Shown here one piece after another: positions 1-6,322 of a DNA stretch of 20,144 bases (positions within the stretch are counted from its first letter, which is position 1; each line of letters begins with the position of its first letter). The DNA is from an uncultured Lachnospiraceae bacterium (GTDB lineage: Bacteria > Bacillota > Clostridia > Lachnospirales > Lachnospiraceae). Position numbers and translations under genes: made by a program. The DNA lies in contig CAJUMB010000059.1 in assembly GCA_910587105.1 (NCBI GenBank), positions 1 to 20,144 of the forward strand. The letters run 5' to 3'. The notes beneath the pieces were generated by a model. That model worked only from the letters and a program-made list of their open reading frames with translations. It did not search any database and was not told the origin of the DNA.

Positions 1-37
1 AACAACCAACATAACCTTGAACTGATAAAGTCCAACA

Positions 38-61
38 ACGCCGTGTAATGATTAACGGCGT
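38..61. repeat. short inverted repeat beside the ABC-gene breakpoint
   Basis: ACGCCGT at 38-44 and ACGGCGT at 55-61 form a perfect 7-bp stem with a 10-nt loop; pairing extends outward by a few bases if one T is bulged. It lies about 40 bp from the point where the ABC ATPase gene loses similarity. Subterminal hairpins of this kind occur near ends of IS200/IS605-type elements, but no transposase is visible in the window, so the link is only a suggestion. Confidence 0.35.
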
Positions 62-98
62 GTTGGTATCAATTCTTTAGGCAAAGTTGTCTATAAAT

Positions 99-221
99 CT
101 ATGCACCATTCCTGCCGATGAATCCCAAAATACAATGTTCGGACACAGACAGATCAAACCCACGAAGTACCTCTTTGCTGCCAAAGCTCTTTTTTAGATT
201 TTTTATTGTCAGCACATCCAT
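99..221 (-). pseudogene. ABC transporter ATP-binding protein, truncated within Walker A
   Basis: Reading leftward from ATG at 221 gives 40 residues beginning MDVLTIKNLKKSFGSKEVL and ending GFIGRNGA, then TAG. This is the standard N-terminal beta strand, the A-loop area and the first part of the Walker A motif (GxxGxGK[ST]) of an ABC ATPase, broken exactly before the GK[ST]. An intact protein of this family is 230-310 residues. The ATG follows the stop of the upstream small membrane protein by one base, so it was the third gene of the merR operon, and a permease gene would be expected after it. The sequence to the left of 99 shows no ABC similarity in any frame, which points to insertion or deletion at about 99-102. 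The product cannot bind ATP. Confidence 0.85.
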
Positions 222-222
222 A

Positions 223-426
223 TTAAGCGTCCTCTTTCCCAAGCAGGAAGTACAATATTGGGCCGACAAAATTCATAAATACGATGGCGATAATCAGCCA
301 GAGAGTGCGGTTTCCTCTTTTATAGCTTTTGTGGGTCAAAATGTGATACAGGGTATAGCCCAAAAGAGAAAACTGCACAATCATCAGTGGAATTAAAAAC
401 GGGAGAAACTCTATAATCTTATCCAT
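223..426 (-). CDS. small PLDc_N-type membrane protein
   Basis: This 67-residue protein has two hydrophobic segments (about residues 5-29 and 41-61) separated by a basic stretch (THKSYKRGNRT). The second segment carries the VGPILYFLLGK pattern typical of the PLDc_N family (phospholipase D nuclease N-terminal-like membrane anchor). Such small proteins are often encoded beside ABC transporters of the bacitracin/antibiotic-export type, and here the gene lies 3 bp after the merR stop and 1 bp before the ABC ATPase start. Known for the family: integral membrane location. Inferred: an accessory subunit or anchor for the exporter, now without a functional ATPase. Its exact role is not known. Confidence 0.8.
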   Translation of the reverse strand: MDKIIEFLPFLIPLMIVQFSLLGYTLYHILTHKSYKRGNRTLWLIIAIVFMNFVGPILYFLLGKEDA

Positions 427-429
427 ATC

Positions 430-1155
430 TTATTCATCCTTTCTGTAAGTTTCTACACAAAAACCCTTATGTCCACAGCAGGTACAAGTAAGCTTTTTGA
501 GCATCGGAGTATGTTTTGCAAAAAAAGCCTCTTTAAAGCCAGGTTTGAAAATCTCATGGCACTGCGGACAGATATACGCTGCCCTTTTGAAATAATAGTT
601 TGACAGCCAAAACGCATAGGGAATGACTATCAGAACAAAAAGGGCAAATGGCTGCCATATTCCCGTGGCAATCCAGAGAATAATAGATGTCCACTGGGTT
701 ACGCCAATAGGAATGCCGGTAATCAGCAGGATAGCGTGTAGTTGGTTCATTTTCGTTTTGTTTTCCATTACATAAGCTATATCGCCGATAGATTCAACGG
801 AAAAATTTTCCATGTCCTTTAACTCCCGTTTTATCCCATCGAGCATATCAAGGTTTGCCTGCTTTTCGCTTATTTCCTTGCGAAGAAGATGTTCCTGCTG
901 TTCAAGCAGGGCAGAAATAACACTGCCAGGGTTATTATCTTCAGACAGCAATTCTCCTATGCTGTTAATTGAGATACCAACGTCACGAAGAAAGCAGATG
1001 ATTTTCATGCGCTTGAGGTTATCTTCGGAATAAAGCCGCCTGCCGCCTTCAGAGAGTTCGCTGGGCGTTAAAATACCACGGGTATCATAGTACTGCACCG
1101 TTCTGACAGATACACCGCAGAGCCTTGCGATTTCTCCAGTCGTGTATTTGGACAT
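430..1155 (-). CDS. MerR-family regulator with membrane domain and zinc ribbon
   Basis: The 241-residue product has an N-terminal MerR winged helix (residues 1-70, TTGEIARLCGVSVRTVQYYD), then a coiled dimerisation helix (about 75-115). Two hydrophobic segments follow (about 141-186), then a C-terminal zinc-ribbon-like part with CPQC near 195 and CTCC-GHKGFC near 224-233. I chose ATG 1155 because AGGAGG lies 8 nt upstream; the in-frame GTG nine bases earlier overlaps that site. MerR proteins usually end in a small ligand-binding domain, so a membrane-spanning and cysteine-rich C-terminus is unusual and suggests a membrane-held sensor of envelope stress or of an exported compound. It is the first gene of an operon with the PLDc_N protein and the ABC ATPase, and its own promoter has MerR geometry, so autoregulation is likely. 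Confidence 0.85.
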   Translation of the reverse strand: MSKYTTGEIARLCGVSVRTVQYYDTRGILTPSELSEGGRRLYSEDNLKRMKIICFLRDVGISINSIGELLSEDNNPGSVISALLEQQEHLLRKEISEKQANLDMLDGIKRELKDMENFSVESIGDIAYVMENKTKMNQLHAILLITGIPIGVTQWTSIILWIATGIWQPFALFVLIVIPYAFWLSNYYFKRAAYICPQCHEIFKPGFKEAFFAKHTPMLKKLTCTCCGHKGFCVETYRKDE

Positions 1156-1179
1156 AGCTTTCACCTCCTTTCTCTCTTA

Positions 1180-1210
1180 ATTATACCTCATTACGCAGCG
1201 TTATGAGCAA
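1180..1210 (-). promoter_or_regulatory. MerR-type promoter with 19-bp spacer and dyad operator
   Basis: On the minus strand the -35 box is TTGCTC (1205-1210) and the -10 box is a perfect TATAAT (1180-1185), separated by 19 bp. A near-perfect inverted repeat, CTCATAACGC-T-GCGTAATGAG read leftward (1187-1207), has one mismatched pair and sits centrally between the boxes. The over-long spacer with a centred dyad is the established architecture of promoters activated by MerR proteins through DNA untwisting. It lies 25 bp upstream of the merR start. Confidence 0.75.
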
Positions 1211-1220
1211 TATGTTACGC

Positions 1221-1364
1221 AGGGTGATTTTTGTGAAATTCGGCAGTGCCCTGCAGAAAATCCTTGGACATGCCGGTATCTCCAGGACGATGGAATTATA
1301 TGTCCATGTGATGGATGATGAGAAAGAAAAGGAGATGCAGAAGTTCGAGCGGATGTGTATTTAA
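1221..1364 (+). pseudogene. tyrosine recombinase (integrase), C-terminal remnant
   Basis: The plus strand encodes ALQKILGHAGISRTMELYVH followed by a Glu/Lys-rich tail ending at TAA 1362-1364. This is the C-terminus of a phage/ICE-type tyrosine integrase: the LQ-ILGH motif, the catalytic H of HxG and the active-site Tyr in LYVHV are all present. The N-terminal arm-binding domain and the catalytic Arg-Lys part are missing. The remnant ends where the merR promoter region begins, so the merR side probably replaced the rest of the integrase gene. It is a marker that 1-1220 is an acquired or rearranged segment. Confidence 0.8.
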
Positions 1365-1547
1365 TAGCAGTGAATAATACTATCTGTCCGGAAATCCTTA
1401 TATTTAAGGGGGTTGACTAAAATATTATTTTCCTCATTAGGATATGACAGGGAACTGGAAAATGACATATGATAAACAAGATAGCTGGTGCGGATAGCGG
1501 ATAACTGCAGCACTGGTTATTAAACCATCAGAGAGGAGATTTAAAAA

Positions 1548-1718
1548 ATGAGATCAGGAAAGGAAAACCGGCGGGATTCACAAAGCCGTTTTGTATTAGA
1601 GGGAAATGCTTTATATGAGATAGATGAGGAATGTATGAGAAGAAAGGCGAGAGGACGGCAGCCGGTATGGCCCAAAGAGAGGAATGGGCAGGATTCTTTT
1701 CATTTTCGAAAAATATAA
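1548..1718 (+). CDS. short basic hypothetical protein (56 aa)
   Basis: ATG 1548 follows GAGAGGAGAT with good spacing, and the frame stays open for 56 codons to TAA 1716-1718. The product is basic and polar (MRSGKENRRDSQSRFVLEGN at the start, then ALYEIDEECMRRKARGRQ). It has no membrane segment or cysteine cluster. The central RFVLEGNALYEIDEEC part looks like conserved short Lachnospiraceae proteins of unknown function, recalled rather than searched. No neighbour on this strand suggests an operon, and it ends beside the terminator of the convergent Cys-rich gene, which may serve both. Confidence 0.6.
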   Translation: MRSGKENRRDSQSRFVLEGNALYEIDEECMRRKARGRQPVWPKERNGQDSFHFRKI

Positions 1719-1750
1719 AAAACGGGCCGGGGAATGAAATCCCCGGCCCG
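1716..1750 (-). terminator. intrinsic terminator, mainly for the leftward Cys-rich gene
   Basis: A perfect 10-bp GC stem (CGGGCCGGGG at 1723-1732, CCCCGGCCCG at 1741-1750) closes an 8-nt loop. On the minus strand it is followed by a T-rich run (TTTTTTATA), as in rho-independent termination. On the plus strand only a weak T stretch follows, so termination of the 56-residue gene here is possible but less certain. Confidence 0.85.
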
Positions 1751-1764
1751 CTTATTGGGGCTGT

Positions 1765-2046
1765 TTAGCAGCCGCCGCCGCAGATGAGAAGCAGGAGAAT
1801 GATCAGAACACAGCTGTTGTCAGCGCATCCACATCCATTGCTGCTTCCGAATCCCATTCCGCCGCCGTTTCCGCAGAAGCACATTAAAATAATGATCCAC
1901 AGAATACAGCTGCAGGAAGAACCGCCGCCAAATCCGTTTAAGAATCCCAGGCCGCTGCCGCATCCACATCCGCAGCTGTTATCCTGTTCACATCCACATC
2001 TCTCTTCACATCCACATCCACAATTTGTAGCAGCTAAATCACTCAT
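1765..2046 (-). CDS. Cys/Gly-rich small protein with two hydrophobic segments
   Basis: The 93-residue product starts MSDLAATNCGCGCEERCGCE and contains a dense array of CGC and CGCGC motifs, then GLGFLNGFGGGSSCSC. A hydrophobic segment (ILWIIILMCF), a second Gly-rich and CGC section, and a second hydrophobic segment (CVLIILLLLICGGGC) ending at the C-terminus follow. ATG 2046 is preceded by GGAGG with 7-nt spacing; upstream in-frame starts lack a site. Proteins of this look are often annotated 'chorion class high-cysteine protein' in Lachnospiraceae, and the Gly-plus-hydrophobic layout resembles the small YjcZ-type sporulation proteins. A role as cross-linked spore surface component or metal-binding peptide is inference. 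It lies 67 bp after the CspB-like protease gene on the same strand and may share its transcript, which ends at the terminator just downstream. Confidence 0.75.
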   Translation of the reverse strand: MSDLAATNCGCGCEERCGCEQDNSCGCGCGSGLGFLNGFGGGSSCSCILWIIILMCFCGNGGGMGFGSSNGCGCADNSCVLIILLLLICGGGC

Positions 2047-2113
2047 TTCAAATCCTCCAAAATTTAATGTACACTTCATCATATGAGGATTTTCAGGTTT
2101 GGTTACAAATAAT

Positions 2114-3808
2114 TTATGGAGATAGAAAAATGCTGAATACCTGATAAATGTCCAGAATTCCAAATCCCCATTCCCGGTTGGGATAGGTGAGAGCAGGATT
2201 CCTTCTGGCGCCCCGTATAAAATAGGCTTTCAGTTCACTGGAATTAAAATAGCGGGCAGGTGTCCGGGCCAGCCCCCACTGCATCAGCAGGGCGGCACAT
2301 CCTGCAGTAAAAGCTGCCGCTATGGAGGAACCAGTGGCTGTTGTGTAACCTCCCCGGAGTTTTGGAACGGTGAGATCGACTCCCGGGGCGGTAATTTCCG
2401 GTTTGATATCCTGGATGGGCGTAAACCCTCTGCTGGAGTGGATATAAAGGGAGTCATTTGCAGCTTGATAGGCAGCTGTTGTTATGATTGGTACTGTATT
2501 GCCTGGAGATACAATGGTTTGAAATGGGTTAGGGTTGAGAAAAGTAATATCTGGTTTTACCATGCCATTCACAGGAAGCCACATATGGAAATGACCGGAA
2601 GTATAGTTACTACAATAAACGCGTATTCTCCATATGCCTTCTGTGGGACGGAGAAACCGGAAAAAGATCACTTCTCCGCCGGATTCTGCTGCCACCAGGC
2701 CGTAAGCGATAAAAAGAGAGGTATTCTCCAAGATAAATGAGATCTCTTGGTTCTGGGAAAAACGTGCGGGTATTCGTTCTACCACTTCTCCGAGAGGAGA
2801 AACCAGTCCTACAGAATAAATGTCCGGGGGATGCCCCCAGAATTCCATACTGAATCCTGGAGAATCAGAGGGAACCTGTATTTCTACTTCCTGATAGGAA
2901 GCGGGGTCCTGTATTTTTCCACTGTAATGATGTGCTCTGTTTGCTTCGTTGCCTCCTGCGGTTACCACGCATATCCCAGGAGAGGTTTTCAATGCGTCCA
3001 GTGTATAGGCAAGAGGCCCGTCACCGATGTGGGCTCCCTGATTGGTGCCCAGGGCCATACAAATCACCAGCGGCATTTCCAGTTTGATGGAAATACTGAT
3101 TAGATAACTGATGGCAAGAAGAATGTCGTCCTCCTGAAACATAGGGCTGGTGCCATTAAACTGGTAAAAATCAAGTAAATATTGTTTGGCCTCCTTGAGT
3201 TTGACAACGGCCAGCCGGGAACGGGGAGCAACGCCTTGGAAATCATTTTTGTCATCTATGCTGCCCGCTGCTGTACCTGCCATATATGTGCCGTGGCCGT
3301 CGGTATCCCGGCTGGGTACAATCTCATATGGATTAGAGGAATGGAGTGCTTCCTGAATCTGTTCCCGGGTGTACTCACTGCCGTAGAAATAGCCTTCTGG
3401 GGGAGTTCCTGTCTGAATGCTCTGATCCCATATGTAGTCAATCCGTGTACTGCCGGAGGAATCCTGAAAAGCCGGGTGGGTATAATCGATACCGGTATCC
3501 AGAAATCCCAGCAGAACATTCTGTCCAGTGAGGCCCAGACCAGGCGAGGAACGGACCTGCAGTACACCGGATTTGGCCAGACTGGTAATATCCATCAGTG
3601 TGTAAACTCTGGGAAGATAGTTAAACAGATACTCTTTAAACATATACTCTGAAATATCGTCCCGGTTCCAGTGCAGAACGGTAAAGTACCGGTTCAGAAT
3701 CTGCGGGTACAGGCTGCCATCCTCCAGAATATCCTTTGGTGTGCTTCCATTTGGAAAAATAAAGTTCCAGTAGTCATTGGATAGAACGACTTCTTTCATA
3801 TCTGGCAT
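2114..3808 (-). CDS. CspB-like S8 subtilisin-family serine protease
   Basis: The 564-residue protein matches the length and layout of clostridial Csp proteases, which process the cortex hydrolase SleC during spore germination. It has an N-terminal prodomain-like region (about 1-85). The catalytic Asp104 is in GFLDTGID, His172 in DGHGTYMAG, the oxyanion Asn287 in AGGNE, and Ser495 in GSSIAAA. A long insert between Asn and Ser (about 300-420) corresponds to the beta jellyroll insert of Csp proteins. All triad residues are present, unlike the pseudoproteases CspA and CspC. The Ser motif is GSSIAAA instead of GTSMA[TA]P. There is no signal peptide, as in CspB. No strong ribosome binding site is seen before ATG 3808; ATG 3799 is an alternative start. 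The assignment as a germination protease is an inference from the family; a general S8 peptidase is the fallback. Confidence 0.85.
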   Translation of the reverse strand: MPDMKEVVLSNDYWNFIFPNGSTPKDILEDGSLYPQILNRYFTVLHWNRDDISEYMFKEYLFNYLPRVYTLMDITSLAKSGVLQVRSSPGLGLTGQNVLLGFLDTGIDYTHPAFQDSSGSTRIDYIWDQSIQTGTPPEGYFYGSEYTREQIQEALHSSNPYEIVPSRDTDGHGTYMAGTAAGSIDDKNDFQGVAPRSRLAVVKLKEAKQYLLDFYQFNGTSPMFQEDDILLAISYLISISIKLEMPLVICMALGTNQGAHIGDGPLAYTLDALKTSPGICVVTAGGNEANRAHHYSGKIQDPASYQEVEIQVPSDSPGFSMEFWGHPPDIYSVGLVSPLGEVVERIPARFSQNQEISFILENTSLFIAYGLVAAESGGEVIFFRFLRPTEGIWRIRVYCSNYTSGHFHMWLPVNGMVKPDITFLNPNPFQTIVSPGNTVPIITTAAYQAANDSLYIHSSRGFTPIQDIKPEITAPGVDLTVPKLRGGYTTATGSSIAAAFTAGCAALLMQWGLARTPARYFNSSELKAYFIRGARRNPALTYPNREWGFGILDIYQVFSIFLSP

Positions 3809-3914
3809 ATTTCAATCATTCCGCGCAATCTATTTAGCTTCTATGTATTCTATGAATAATCAATACATAATTAGCACGAAAATTCCACGCAGACTGTAAT
3901 GGAAACTCTCCGGT

Positions 3915-4619
3915 TTATGAATAGGAACCGTCATAAATTTCACTGGCAGGATCGTAATAATAATAATCGCTGCTGCCACTGTCATACAGGGAGCTGTCAC
4001 TGTAATCACTGTAAGTTTCTTCGTAACCGTAACCGCTTGTATCCTCGTTTCCGCCTGTTCCGTCGTCGAACGCATTATTTAGGGCATTGCCAGTTCCGCC
4101 TGAAATGTCTGTACCGGAGGTTCCCGATGAGGAACTGATATCATTCAGCTCTGTTGCTGTATACACACCGTTGACAGCAGACATGGATGCCAGAGAGACA
4201 GTAATATTATTTCCCAGGGTAATGCCGTTGGTCAGATTATCCACAGCACCTGTAGTTGAGCATATGTATTCTGTTCCTTCAGATGTCCTTACTGTTACAT
4301 CCTCCATACTGGCTGCCACAATGGTTCCGGTAATTTTATTGCCGCCGGCAGAAGCTGTATTGACAGAAGCACTGGTGTTTGATGAAATTCCAAATGCCCC
4401 GGGGGTGGTTGTCCCATTGTTGGAAATTTCGGCTGACGCATTTGCAGACACAGTAGGTGAAGGTGTTTCTGTGGCATCATCTTTGGAAGATTTATCGGAT
4501 GGTGTAGGGGTTATGGCAATTGCAGTGGATTCGTCTTTTTTCTTTCCACATCCGTTCAAAGATACACAGAGAATTCCCATACATAAAATAATAATGGCTG
4601 ACATAATTTTTCTTTTCAT
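3915..4619 (-). CDS. Ser/Thr-rich putative lipoprotein with tyrosine-rich tail
   Basis: From ATG 4619 (GAGGAG 7 nt upstream) the 234-residue product begins with a lipoprotein signal peptide: basic MKRK, a hydrophobic core, and lipobox LNGC with Cys24, then KKKDES. It should be anchored on the outer face of the membrane. A low-complexity Ser/Thr/Pro linker (about 30-90) leads to a small beta-rich domain (about 95-155, NKITGTIVAASMEDVTVRTS) resembling OB-like DUF5666 domains. A Ser/Gly/Asp/Tyr-rich tail then carries SSDYYYYDPASE. The function is not recognised. The next gene leftward is the CspB-like protease, 106 bp away. The longer in-frame start at 4664 lacks a ribosome site. Confidence 0.8.
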   Translation of the reverse strand: MKRKIMSAIIILCMGILCVSLNGCGKKKDESTAIAITPTPSDKSSKDDATETPSPTVSANASAEISNNGTTTPGAFGISSNTSASVNTASAGGNKITGTIVAASMEDVTVRTSEGTEYICSTTGAVDNLTNGITLGNNITVSLASMSAVNGVYTATELNDISSSSGTSGTDISGGTGNALNNAFDDGTGGNEDTSGYGYEETYSDYSDSSLYDSGSSDYYYYDPASEIYDGSYS

Positions 4620-4696
4620 GATTATACTCCTCAACATTTTTTTAAGATAGTTGTTTGTTTGCATAGTAAAACCAAATATATTGGCTGATTGTTACC

Positions 4697-4725
4697 ATTA
4701 TATTACGAAATTTAGTTTGCCGCAA
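4697..4725 (-). promoter_or_regulatory. sigma-A-type promoter of the Ser/Thr-rich lipoprotein gene
   Basis: On the minus strand a TTGCGG -35 box (4720-4725) and a perfect TATAAT -10 box (4697-4702) are separated by 17 bp, about 78 bp upstream of ATG 4619. Confidence 0.7.
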
Positions 4726-4836
4726 GTCAGTTAGGGCAAAAAGTCATGAGGGAAGGGATTTATTTGAACAATCCAGGAGCCGGCGAATAAGCTATAGAAA
4801 GAAAAAGTGCGGGGCTGCACTGGAGAAAATTGGATT

Positions 4837-5691
4837 ATGAAAGACATTTTTCATCTGACAGGGAAAGGAATCGGTGTTGCGGTCATTGACACCGGAATCT
4901 TTCCCCATGTAGATTTTGATAATCGTATTATCGCTTTTCAGGATATGGAACATGGAAGAAAGGAACCTTATGATGACAATGGCCATGGTACACATATTGC
5001 AGGGATTTTAGGAGGCAGCGGAAGCGCTTCCAGAGGAAAATGCCGGGGAATTGCTCCTGAATGCGATTTTATCGGCATCAAAGTACTGGATAAACAGGGA
5101 AACGGGAAAAAGGAACATGTACTGCAGGCATTTCAGTGGATTCTGGAAAATCATGTAAAATATCATATCCGAATTGTAAATATATCAGTAGGGACTACCT
5201 ACCGCAGCGATGGAGACCACCGGATTCTTATTGACGGGGTGGACCAGGTGTGGGATGCAGGCCTGGTGGTAGTAGCTGCTGCCGGCAACGGAGGGCCGGC
5301 GCCGGGGACTGTCACCGCACCGGGAAGCAGCCGGAAAGTGATTACCGTGGGAGCCAGTGATATGCTCAGCGCAAGATATGGAAGTTCCGGAAGCGGACCG
5401 ACCATGGAATGTGTCTGCAAACCGGATATTGTGGCTCCGGGCCAGCATATTCTATCCTGTGCGCCCCAGAGAAGGGGGCGTCTCTATGTGAGAAAAAGCG
5501 GAACTTCCATGGCTACTCCGGTAATTTCAGGGGCAGCTGCCAGGATGCTGGAATATGATCCCTCGCTGAAGAACGTGGAAATCAAAATGCTTTTAAAAGA
5601 AAGCGCTGTGGATGCAGGGTATCCACGGAACAGGCAGGGATGGGGAATATTTCATATGCAGAAATTCTTTCAGGCATATTATAAATTGTAG
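4837..5691 (+). CDS. compact S8 subtilisin, AprX-like intracellular serine protease
   Basis: The 284-residue protein is a bare subtilisin domain. The Asp is at 18 (AVIDTGI), His at 50 (DDNGHGTHIAG), the oxyanion Asn at 151 (AAAGNGG) and Ser at 224 (KSGTSMATP). There is no signal peptide, no prodomain and no C-terminal extension, so a cytoplasmic AprX/ISP-type protease is likely; substrates are unknown. ATG 4837 has GGAG about 12 nt upstream. An in-frame GTG at 4807 would add ten residues but has no clear ribosome site, so the start is uncertain. It is transcribed divergently from the Ser/Thr-rich lipoprotein and converges on the arsR-like gene with only 23 bp between the stops. It is the second intact S8 protease within 4 kb, but its motifs are much closer to consensus than those of the CspB-like protein, so they are not recent duplicates. 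Confidence 0.88.
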   Translation: MKDIFHLTGKGIGVAVIDTGIFPHVDFDNRIIAFQDMEHGRKEPYDDNGHGTHIAGILGGSGSASRGKCRGIAPECDFIGIKVLDKQGNGKKEHVLQAFQWILENHVKYHIRIVNISVGTTYRSDGDHRILIDGVDQVWDAGLVVVAAAGNGGPAPGTVTAPGSSRKVITVGASDMLSARYGSSGSGPTMECVCKPDIVAPGQHILSCAPQRRGRLYVRKSGTSMATPVISGAAARMLEYDPSLKNVEIKMLLKESAVDAGYPRNRQGWGIFHMQKFFQAYYKL

Positions 5692-5714
5692 GAATCTATT
5701 TAGCACAGACGCGG

Positions 5715-6026
5715 TTATTCTTCACATACATGTTCCAGTCCCTGTCCCATAATTGTGGCCACGTGTTCATCGGCCAGAGAATAGTATATCGTTTTTCCAT
5801 CTCTGCGGAATTTCACCAGAGACATCTGCTTTAAAATCCGAAGCTGGTGGGAGATGGCACTCTGGGTCATGGACAATGTATCTGCAATGTCCTGGACACA
5901 AAGTTCCTGATTCAATAGGGAATGCAGAATTCTGATTCTGGTTGGATCTCCAAAAACTTTGAATAATTCTGCCAGTTTGTATAAAGTATCATCATCTGTT
6001 GAATGATATAAGTTATTTTCATCCAT
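5715..6026 (-). CDS. ArsR/SmtB-family zinc-responsive repressor
   Basis: The 103-residue protein is a complete winged-helix ArsR/SmtB repressor: TRIRILHSLLNQELCVQDIA, then the recognition helix SQSAISHQLRILK-like segment (residues 52-66) and the beta wing (RRDGKTIYYSLAD). The C-terminal helix carries Asp86, His88, His99 and Glu102. This is the D-x-H-x10-H-x2-E alpha-5 zinc site of SmtB/CzrA proteins. The alpha-3 metal site is incomplete: Cys43 is present, but the second Cys of ELCVCD is Gln. A Zn(II) or Co(II) sensor is therefore more likely than an As/Cd/Pb sensor. No transporter gene is adjacent, so its regulon must lie elsewhere or include itself. AGGAGG lies 7 nt before the start. Confidence 0.88.
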   Translation of the reverse strand: MDENNLYHSTDDDTLYKLAELFKVFGDPTRIRILHSLLNQELCVQDIADTLSMTQSAISHQLRILKQMSLVKFRRDGKTIYYSLADEHVATIMGQGLEHVCEE

Positions 6027-6052
6027 AGCAAGCCTCCTGTCTTCTGAAAATT

Positions 6053-6081
6053 ATTTTAATGGAAAATACCGGTAAGGTCAA
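6053..6081 (-). promoter_or_regulatory. promoter of the arsR/smtB-like gene
   Basis: On the minus strand TTGACC (6076-6081) and TAAAAT (6053-6058) are separated by 17 bp, 26 bp upstream of the ATG. The spacer contains the palindrome TACCGGTA (6067-6074). An autoregulatory operator is expected for this family, but I cannot identify it with confidence. Confidence 0.7.
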
Positions 6082-6218
6082 TTGTTAATTTGCAGCAACT
6101 ACTCAGCAGGTGCTGTCTTGCTGGTAACTGTGAAGGTACAAAACCATTACAATTTGCAGTTAATTCTGCCGGCAGAAGTTTATGTTAATTAAACTTCCAT
6201 AAATTCCTGAGATATTGG

Positions 6219-6246
6219 TTGACAAGTTGAAAAGACAATATATAAT
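6219..6246 (+). promoter_or_regulatory. strong sigma-A promoter upstream of lipoprotein and pyrH operon
   Basis: Perfect consensus boxes TTGACA (6219-6224) and TATAAT (6241-6246) with a 16-bp spacer lie 76 bp before the lipoprotein ATG. No other promoter or terminator is evident before pyrH, so this may drive the whole downstream operon. Confidence 0.85.
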
Positions 6247-6322
6247 GAAATGTATAGGGGAAATGTCCTGCATTGTAATTGCAGACAGGAAACAGTATGT
6301 GAAAGAAGACGGAGGAATTATT

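Noticed and set aside
118..396. 92-residue plus-strand reading frame
   Set aside because: It is the reverse of the PLDc_N gene and ABC remnant, which show clear family features and operon spacing; this frame has no ribosome site.
1784..2086. 100-residue plus-strand frame rich in Pro and His
   Set aside because: The Pro/His repeats are the complement of the CGC/Gly codons of the Cys-rich gene on the other strand.
2438..3652. Several plus-strand frames of 60-156 residues
   Set aside because: They lie opposite the subtilisin gene, whose catalytic motifs are intact; no family pattern or start signal on the plus strand.
4087..4650. 187-residue plus-strand frame rich in Val and Pro
   Set aside because: It is the shadow of the Ser/Thr-rich lipoprotein, which has a lipobox, ribosome site and promoter.
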